Positions 7,210-11,582 of a stretch of DNA of 11,582 nt are shown here, in pieces. The DNA comes from Planctomycetaceae bacterium (GTDB taxonomy: Bacteria; Planctomycetota; Planctomycetia; Planctomycetales; Planctomycetaceae). Below the pieces are notes generated by a model that saw only the letters and a list, made by a program, of their open reading frames with translations, ran no database searches and was not told the DNA's origin. Where the stretch lies: the NCBI GenBank assembly GCA_003445035.1, contig DLVV01000467.1:1-11582 (forward strand). The letters run 5' to 3'. How positions within the stretch are numbered: position 1 is the first letter of the stretch; each line of letters opens with the position of its first letter. The position numbers and the translations under genes were made by a program.

Positions 7210-7776
7210 TCAGTCCGTGGTTTCCGATTCACCGTCGCCGAGGATGAACGGCAACAACCGTGCGATGTTGCGGGCGTCGTCGATGCCTCGGTGGTGGGTT
7301 CCCCTGAGTTCGAGGTTGAGCTCCTGGAGTGCGGCGGCCATCCCGAAGCGGTTTCCCGTCCCCAGTCGTTCGGAGAACTTCTGTTTGAGGTTCCAGTGAC
7401 CGGCAGAGAACGGGCGGTCGATCCGCTTGTTGCGACACTCCCTCCCGATTTGATTCCGATCGTAGTTGCCCCAGGAGCAGAACAGGTGGTCGGCATATTG
7501 TTCGGCCCACGCGACCAGTTTCCTGAATGCCTCTCGCAACTCCGGGGCCTGGTCGACATCTTCCTGCCGGATGCTGGTCAGGTTGGTGCAGAATTCCGTC
7601 AGCGCGGGGTGGTGAACCGGGCGGACGAAAGTTGAGAACTCGTCGACGACCGCGAGTGTGCCGGTGTCGACCATCACCGCGCCGATCTCGATGATCTCGC
7701 TTTCCTCGCGTTCGATCGTGCCGCGGTCGCAACACGTGGCCTCCAGGTCAATCACCAGGTAGTGGCCGGGCGACAT
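7210..7776 (-). CDS. DEDDh 3'-5' exonuclease, ERI-1/KapD-like
   Basis: This 188-residue protein is a cytoplasmic DnaQ-like exonuclease that removes nucleotides from 3' ends of RNA or DNA using two metal ions. The catalytic residues are in place: Asp10 and Glu12 in VIDLEATC (Exo I), Asp106 in SWGNYDRNQI (Exo II), and His162 with Asp167 in HHRGIDDARNIARLL (Exo III, the DEDDh type). The closely spaced ending GIDDARNIARLL and the short length fit the 3'hExo/ERI-1 group rather than the DNA polymerase III epsilon subunit. I chose the ATG at 7776 because AGGAG (7785-7789) lies 8 nt upstream; the frame extends 11 codons further to 7809 but without a better ribosome site. It lies 63 nt downstream of the DUF1501 gene on the same strand. 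The preferred substrate is unknown. Confidence 0.92.
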   Translation of the reverse strand: MSPGHYLVIDLEATCCDRGTIEREESEIIEIGAVMVDTGTLAVVDEFSTFVRPVHHPALTEFCTNLTSIRQEDVDQAPELREAFRKLVAWAEQYADHLFCSWGNYDRNQIGRECRNKRIDRPFSAGHWNLKQKFSERLGTGNRFGMAAALQELNLELRGTHHRGIDDARNIARLLPFILGDGESETTD

Positions 7777-7795
7777 GGTCTGAACTCCTGCCCAG

Positions 7796-7810
7796 CGTGT
7801 CTCGGACACG
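7796..7810 (-). other. Small hairpin between DUF1501 and exonuclease genes
   Basis: CGTGTC and GACACG form a perfect 6-bp stem around a 3-nt loop. No T run follows on either strand, so it is not an intrinsic terminator. It sits about 7 nt before the exonuclease ribosome site and could mildly affect read-through or translation, or mean nothing. Confidence 0.25.
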
Positions 7811-7839
7811 GCTTGGCGAGTTTCGGCCGGGTGCGAGAT

Positions 7840-9363
7840 TTAACCGATCAATTCGCGACGAACCTGGCCGTCGCCGGCGATCGGTTGCGGTTGGCCCGCG
7901 TGATCGGGCAACGTCGTGTGTGGATCGATTCCCAGCAGGTGGAACGTCGTGGCCAGGACATCCTTGGGCGAGACGGGAGTGGCTTCGACGTCTCCGGCGA
8001 TCGAATCGGTTCGGCCGACCACCTTGCCCCTGGCGAAGCCGCCCCCGGCATAAACGGCCGAGTAGGCTCGTGACCAGTGGTGCCGTGCGGCTCCCTTGGG
8101 GCCGGAGTCGATTTTCGGGGTGCGGCCGTGCTCGCTGATGCACAGCACGGCGGTTTCGTCGAGCAGTCCGCGTTCATCGAGATCGAGAATGAAGTTGGGA
8201 AACGACTCGTCGTAGACCGGCAGCAGGTAATCCTTCAGCCGAGGGAAATGGTTGGAGTGCGTGTCCCAGCACGACGCGCCGAACAGGCCGAACGGGTCCC
8301 AGTAGACCGACACGAACCGGCTGCCCGCTTCGACCAGGCGGCGGGCGGCCAACAGCGACTGGCCGAACAGCGTCATCCCGTATCGGGCACGGACACTGGC
8401 GGGTTCTCGCTGGATGTCGATGGCGTTCCGCATTTCACTGGTCGTCAGCAGGGAATACGCCCGTCGTTGGTGCTTGTTGAAGACACGCACGTTCTGGTGG
8501 GCGTCGAGCGAGGTGCGGGCGCGGTCGAACTGTTCCAGCAGTGAACGGCGGACATCGAGCCGCTTTCGGGTCATGCCTTCCGGCAATTGGCAGGCGTCGC
8601 CCAGCCCGAATTGTCCGCCCGGTTCCACACCACCGAACGGGTCGTAGACCTTTTCGGTCTGCGTGTCGGCATTGAGCTTTGGAACGACCCGGGTTCCCTT
8701 GCCGTCGAAGTCGGTCCAGATCGGATCGTAGCCGGGACCCAGAAACGAGGCGTACGGTCCCGAGAGACGCTTGGAACTGCCGGTGCCGTACTTGCCCGAC
8801 CGGCTCCCGAACAGCCACGGCAGGCCGACGTTTCTGGGCATCCGGCTGATCGCGTTACCCGATTTCTGCTCGTCGAGGTAATCGACAACCGAGCCGATGT
8901 AGGGGCGTTGACGTGTGTCGCGTGGCAGCGAGTTGAGTTCGGCACTGGTTACCGGCATCGCCGAGGTGACGTAGCCGACTCCGTGCAGCGGGAACGGATG
9001 GGTCATCGAACGCACCACCGTCACTCGGTCCATGATCCTGGAGTGCTGGGGGATTCGTTCGCAGAGGCTCAGTCCCGGCACGCTGCTGGAAATGGCCTGC
9101 ATCTCGCCCTGGATTTCGACCGGTGCCAGGGGTTTGGGATCGAAGGTTTCGTGCTGTGGAGGAGAGCCGGTCAGGAAGACCAGGATGCACGCCTTCGCCT
9201 TGCCGAAACTCGACGGCTGGCCGGTGGGGGCGGCCTGCGCTTCTCGGAGACCGAACCAGTCGGCAACATTCAGTCCCAACGTGCCCAGGCCACCGATCTG
9301 CAACAGGTCACGTCGTGACAATCCGTCACACAGCTTCGATTCTGAGCCGAGAATCCGCAGCAT
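7840..9363 (-). CDS. DUF1501 protein, Tat-exported, alkaline-phosphatase-like fold
   Basis: This 507-residue protein belongs to the DUF1501 family, greatly expanded in planctomycetes and related to sulfatase/alkaline-phosphatase folds; the enzymatic role is not established. A twin-arginine signal is visible: LSRRDLLQIGGLGTLGLN (residues 15-32), with a cut probably after EAQA (44). Family landmarks are LVFLTGSPPQHETFDPKP (61-78), CWDTHSNHF (365-373), ISEHGRTPKID (409-419) and ARHHWSRAYS (426-435), which should bring His369, Glu411, His412 and His429 near a metal centre. I chose the ATG at 9363 because it precedes the Tat signal at the usual distance and has AGGA 9 nt upstream; the frame stays open to 9528 but those 55 codons lack family character. 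DUF1501 genes often sit next to a DUF1549/DUF1553 cytochrome-like gene; none is adjacent here. The next gene downstream is the exonuclease. Confidence 0.93.
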   Translation of the reverse strand: MLRILGSESKLCDGLSRRDLLQIGGLGTLGLNVADWFGLREAQAAPTGQPSSFGKAKACILVFLTGSPPQHETFDPKPLAPVEIQGEMQAISSSVPGLSLCERIPQHSRIMDRVTVVRSMTHPFPLHGVGYVTSAMPVTSAELNSLPRDTRQRPYIGSVVDYLDEQKSGNAISRMPRNVGLPWLFGSRSGKYGTGSSKRLSGPYASFLGPGYDPIWTDFDGKGTRVVPKLNADTQTEKVYDPFGGVEPGGQFGLGDACQLPEGMTRKRLDVRRSLLEQFDRARTSLDAHQNVRVFNKHQRRAYSLLTTSEMRNAIDIQREPASVRARYGMTLFGQSLLAARRLVEAGSRFVSVYWDPFGLFGASCWDTHSNHFPRLKDYLLPVYDESFPNFILDLDERGLLDETAVLCISEHGRTPKIDSGPKGAARHHWSRAYSAVYAGGGFARGKVVGRTDSIAGDVEATPVSPKDVLATTFHLLGIDPHTTLPDHAGQPQPIAGDGQVRRELIG

Positions 9364-9652
9364 GCCGGCTGATCCTGTTTTCCCGAAATGACGCCCTGTC
9401 GTCGCTCCCGCGCCACGTGAGCATGGATTGTACGTGTTGTCCGGTGATGATGCACCACGTTCGCGGAACCTCGGTGGGATTGAGGAGTCCTGGTCTGGAT
9501 GGCGCGATTGGGGTCTTGACCCGAACACAAGCCGGTTCGCCGGTTATGCTAGAAGAACGTGGCCGGACGGCTTGGCAACTTCCACTGGATTGCCTCGGAC
9601 CCACACCGGGCAAAGTGAGCGGACTCCCGTTTCAAAGGATCTGACGGCTTTG
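9364..9652. other. Divergent intergenic region
   Basis: This 289-nt stretch separates the divergent DUF1501 gene and the membrane-protein/methyltransferase cassette and should contain promoters for both. On the plus strand TATGCT (9545-9550) is a weak -10 candidate; the TTGACC at 9516-9521 is too far away (23 nt) to pair with it. A small hairpin with a TTCG tetraloop (CCGG-TTCG-CCGG, 9532-9543, extendable by a G-T and an A-T pair) sits just before the candidate -10. The open plus-strand frame across this stretch from 9428 has no ribosome site or recognisable protein character. Confidence 0.4.
9427..9432 (-). promoter_or_regulatory. Possible -10 box for the DUF1501 gene
   Basis: TACAAT on the minus strand lies about 65 nt before the ATG at 9363. 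It matches five of six -10 positions, but no convincing -35 is seen at 16-18 nt. Confidence 0.25.
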
Positions 9653-10084
9653 GTGACGATCTTCTGCTACCTGGGACTGGTCGGGACGCTCTACATGACC
9701 GGCGTCGTCTGGTTTGCCCAACTCGTGCACTACCCGTTGCTGGATCGCGGCAACGCCGAGGATTACCTGGCGTTTGCCGTTGCCTACCAGCGTCGGACAC
9801 TGTGGGTGGTGGTCCCCGGCCTGTCCTGCGAGATCCTGGGCACACTGGGGCTGGCCTGGTGCTGGCCGTCGCTGCAGGCCTGGGTGGGCCTGGGCGTGTT
9901 GTTGGCGATCTGGACCCTGACCTGTGCCATCTTGATTCCCAAGCACCTGCTGCTCAAACAGCGGTACTCGAGTGAGGACCACCGGGCACTGGTTTGCTAC
10001 AACCTGCCGCGTTCGCTGCTGTGGACGCTGAGGGCGGGAGTGATGATCTGGACCGCGATCACTTTGCCCTCCGGAGTTCAGTGA
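9653..10084 (+). CDS. Four-helix membrane protein of unknown function
   Basis: This protein of about 143 residues has hydrophobic segments near residues 2-26, 50-70, 74-95 and 119-137, so it is probably an inner-membrane protein. Features that look conserved are FAQLVHYPLL (21-30), QRRTLW (46-51) at the edge of segment 2, and IPKHLLLKQRY (95-105) after segment 3. I recall an 'xVQxVHYPLF' motif from uncharacterised small bacterial membrane proteins, but I know no function. The start is uncertain. AAGGA at 9635-9639 fits either TTG at 9650 (10 nt) or GTG at 9653 (13 nt); both give nearly the same protein. Its stop TGA shares one base with the ATG of the methyltransferase gene (10084), so the two are probably translated together. 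Confidence 0.78.
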   Translation: MTIFCYLGLVGTLYMTGVVWFAQLVHYPLLDRGNAEDYLAFAVAYQRRTLWVVVPGLSCEILGTLGLAWCWPSLQAWVGLGVLLAIWTLTCAILIPKHLLLKQRYSSEDHRALVCYNLPRSLLWTLRAGVMIWTAITLPSGVQ

Positions 10085-11028
10085 TGGAATCTGATCCTGG
10101 AACCCTGCGGGCATCCCGGCGCGAGTTGCTGGAGATTTCGGACCTGGTTGTCGATTTCGACCTGGAAACGATGAGCCGTCGGCCGGTGAATCGAGCCGAG
10201 GTGGTCGAGCGGTTGAACGGGGTCGGAGACCGGGGAGCGGCTCGGATCGTGGCGGCGATGCCGGTCAACGGCGGAGTGCTCGACCCCGACGTCGTCGACC
10301 GCCTGCTGATCCGGGTTCACTGCGAGATGCAGCGGCTGTCCGAGGAGTTTCAGCACGGGCGACGGGTCGCAGAGTTTCTCCACTCGTTGCTGGCTGCCTT
10401 CGATCAGATCGGGCTCTCTCAGCCCTATCGCATTGTCGACATCGGCTGCGGCACCGGCTATGTCATCCGTTGGCTGGCCGCCCGCGCAGGTTTTCGTCAG
10501 GACGTCGAGTTGATTGGAGTGGACTTCAACGAGGCGCTGGTCCGCGAGGCACAACGTCTGAGTGCCGCCGAGCAACTCGGCTGCCGGTTCGAAGTCATCA
10601 ACGCCTTTGACATGGCCCGGCCGGCCACGGTCTATCTTTCGACCGGAGTGCTGCATCACTTCCGCGGTCAGGGCCTGGACGAGTTCATGCTGCAGCACGA
10701 CCAGCCGGACACCCAGGCATTTGTGCATTATGACTTCCAGCCCACACCGCTGGCCCGGCCGGGCGCCTGGGCGTTTCATTACATCCGGATGCGGGAACCC
10801 CTGTCACGGCATGACGGCGTCATCTCTGCCAGACGTGCCCACAACGCGGCGACGTTGCTCGAGGCGGCTCGGCAGACCTCGTTTGCCTGTGGCATGTATG
10901 GCACCCGTGTCTGGAAACTGCCGATCCCTCGGGTGTTTCATACCCTGTTGGGCATCCGCCCGGAAGCGGTCGACGCGTTTCGTCAGACGTTGGGACGGCG
11001 GGTCGGTAGACTGGGGCAGCTGGCATGA
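10084..11028 (+). CDS. SAM-dependent class I methyltransferase with extra N-terminal domain
   Basis: This 314-residue soluble protein has a class I methyltransferase core from about residue 115. Motif I is IVDIGCGTGYVIRWLA (117-132), the acidic ribose-binding strand ends LIGVDFNEAL (143-152), and a later strand reads YLSTGVLHHF (184-193), a common post-III pattern. The first ~110 residues are helical and charged, contain PVNGGVLDPDVVDRLL (60-75), and match no domain I know. The C-terminal part (FVHYDFQPTPLARPGAWAFH, then ARRAHN) probably forms the acceptor side. The substrate cannot be named. The ATG at 10084 has GGAG at 10073-10076, 7 nt upstream, and overlaps the previous stop by one base; its own stop overlaps the next ATG by four. 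This places it in the middle of a coupled cassette between two membrane proteins. I see no catalytic Cys-Pro or Asn-Pro-Pro-Tyr motif, so DNA methylation is unlikely. Confidence 0.88.
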   Translation: MESDPGTLRASRRELLEISDLVVDFDLETMSRRPVNRAEVVERLNGVGDRGAARIVAAMPVNGGVLDPDVVDRLLIRVHCEMQRLSEEFQHGRRVAEFLHSLLAAFDQIGLSQPYRIVDIGCGTGYVIRWLAARAGFRQDVELIGVDFNEALVREAQRLSAAEQLGCRFEVINAFDMARPATVYLSTGVLHHFRGQGLDEFMLQHDQPDTQAFVHYDFQPTPLARPGAWAFHYIRMREPLSRHDGVISARRAHNAATLLEAARQTSFACGMYGTRVWKLPIPRVFHTLLGIRPEAVDAFRQTLGRRVGRLGQLA

Positions 11029-11549
11029 TCTCGACGGTGATCTCGCTGTATGTGCTGGCGACGTTGGATGCCATGTTCAGCGGTGTCTGTGCCGCTTCGG
11101 GACGGGACGCGCGGATCGACAAGCGATCCTACTACGTCAACGCCATGATCCACGGGATCGGCTGGGGCCAGGTGGCCTGCCTGGTGGGCCTGCTGATCCT
11201 CACCCTGGCCGTTTATGCTTCAGTCGATCCGGGGCTGGCGGTCGAGGAGATGATCCAGGTCGGCAAGCGGATGATCTCGGTCTATCAGCTCTACGCGGCG
11301 ATCATCCTGCTGTTTTTCGCCGTGCGGGCGATTCCCAACGTCGACATCCGTTCGATGACCAGCACCGTCGCCTTCGGCCCGCTGACATTGATCCGGCCGG
11401 CCGTCATCGTGTTCGGGATCGGCTGGGGACTGGCTCCCGGTGTCCAGTCGACCGTCGTTGTGGCGGGCGTGCTTGTCGCCGTTCTCATGGTCCCGTTTCG
11501 GATCCTGCTGAACCGGTGGTTTGACCTGGTGGAGGTGAATCGGCTCTAA
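11025..11549 (+). CDS. Multi-helix membrane protein of unknown function
   Basis: This 174-residue protein has about five hydrophobic segments (near 2-22, 44-66, 84-103, 118-137 and 141-162) and is probably in the inner membrane. Between segments 1 and 2 lies SGVCAASGRDARIDKRSYYV (19-38), a conserved-looking charged loop, followed by AMIHGIGWGQ. The C-terminus (RWFDLVEVNRL) is soluble. I do not recognise a functional family. The ATG at 11025 overlaps the methyltransferase stop as ATGA, so translation is very probably coupled. The next gene appears to begin 14 nt after its stop, so the transcript likely continues beyond the window. Confidence 0.8.
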   Translation: MISTVISLYVLATLDAMFSGVCAASGRDARIDKRSYYVNAMIHGIGWGQVACLVGLLILTLAVYASVDPGLAVEEMIQVGKRMISVYQLYAAIILLFFAVRAIPNVDIRSMTSTVAFGPLTLIRPAVIVFGIGWGLAPGVQSTVVVAGVLVAVLMVPFRILLNRWFDLVEVNRL

Positions 11550-11563
11550 CCGATCGGGAGGCC

Positions 11564-11582
11564 ATGACCGAAAGCCCCGGTG
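11564..11582 (+). CDS. Start of a further gene, cut by the window edge
   Basis: ATG at 11564 begins an open frame (MTESPG...) with GGGAGG at 11556-11561 just before it, though the spacing is short. Only six codons are visible. The 14-nt gap after the previous stop makes it a likely fourth member of the cassette. Confidence 0.4.

Noticed and set aside
8587..9318. Plus-strand frame of 243 codons
   Set aside because: It is a shadow of the DUF1501 gene, whose family motifs are unambiguous.
9428..9652. N-terminal extension of the four-helix membrane protein
   Set aside because: The 75 extra codons lack hydrophobic or domain character and cover the likely promoter; AAGGA at 9635-9639 points to a start at 9650 or 9653.
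10562..11524. Plus-strand frame of 320 codons
   Set aside because: It overlaps the methyltransferase and the second membrane protein in another frame; both have better start signals and sensible protein features.

Overview
The window looks like chromosomal DNA from a GC-rich planctomycete. The evidence is a Tat-exported DUF1501 protein, a secreted MauG/cytochrome-c-peroxidase-like di-heme protein, a secreted Cys/His-motif protein of unknown family, a small two-ACT-domain protein, and a high G+C content throughout. The phylum call is an inference from gene content; no rRNA or phylogenetic marker was aligned. Nothing marks this as a mobile or phage region: I see no transposase, integrase, CRISPR array or long repeat.

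Layout. Positions 1-1152 (minus strand) hold the 5' part of a SMP-30/gluconolactonase-type gene preceded, 45 nt away, by a two-ACT-domain gene. A compact divergent promoter region (about 1221-1288) with nested inverted repeats separates them from a plus-strand HAD phosphatase gene (1289-1912). Next come two genes for exported proteins: a small unknown Cys/His protein (2016-2564), then a di-heme peroxidase-like protein (2662-3747), with a short intrinsic terminator between them. Asparaginyl-tRNA synthetase (3845-5236) overlaps by 14 nt the GTG start of an MFS transporter of the anion:cation symporter type (5223-6542). An initiator tRNA gene (6621-6694) with its own candidate promoter follows.

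The strand then switches. A minus-strand run, read from right to left, contains DUF1501 (9363-7840), a DEDDh exonuclease (7776-7210) and a very acidic putative protein (7122-6709) that converges on the tRNA gene. From 9653 to the right edge lies a tightly coupled plus-strand cassette: a four-helix membrane protein, a SAM-dependent methyltransferase (1-nt overlap) and a multi-helix membrane protein (4-nt overlap), with another gene apparently starting at 11564.

Most genes are ordinary housekeeping or typical planctomycete genes. The two most notable items are the di-heme protein and the methyltransferase cassette. The di-heme protein has Tyr where classical bacterial peroxidases have the axial Met, and lacks the gating His, which suggests a MauG-like oxidant chemistry. 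In the cassette, a methyltransferase with an unrecognised N-terminal domain is translationally coupled to two unknown membrane proteins; no function can be assigned from sequence alone.
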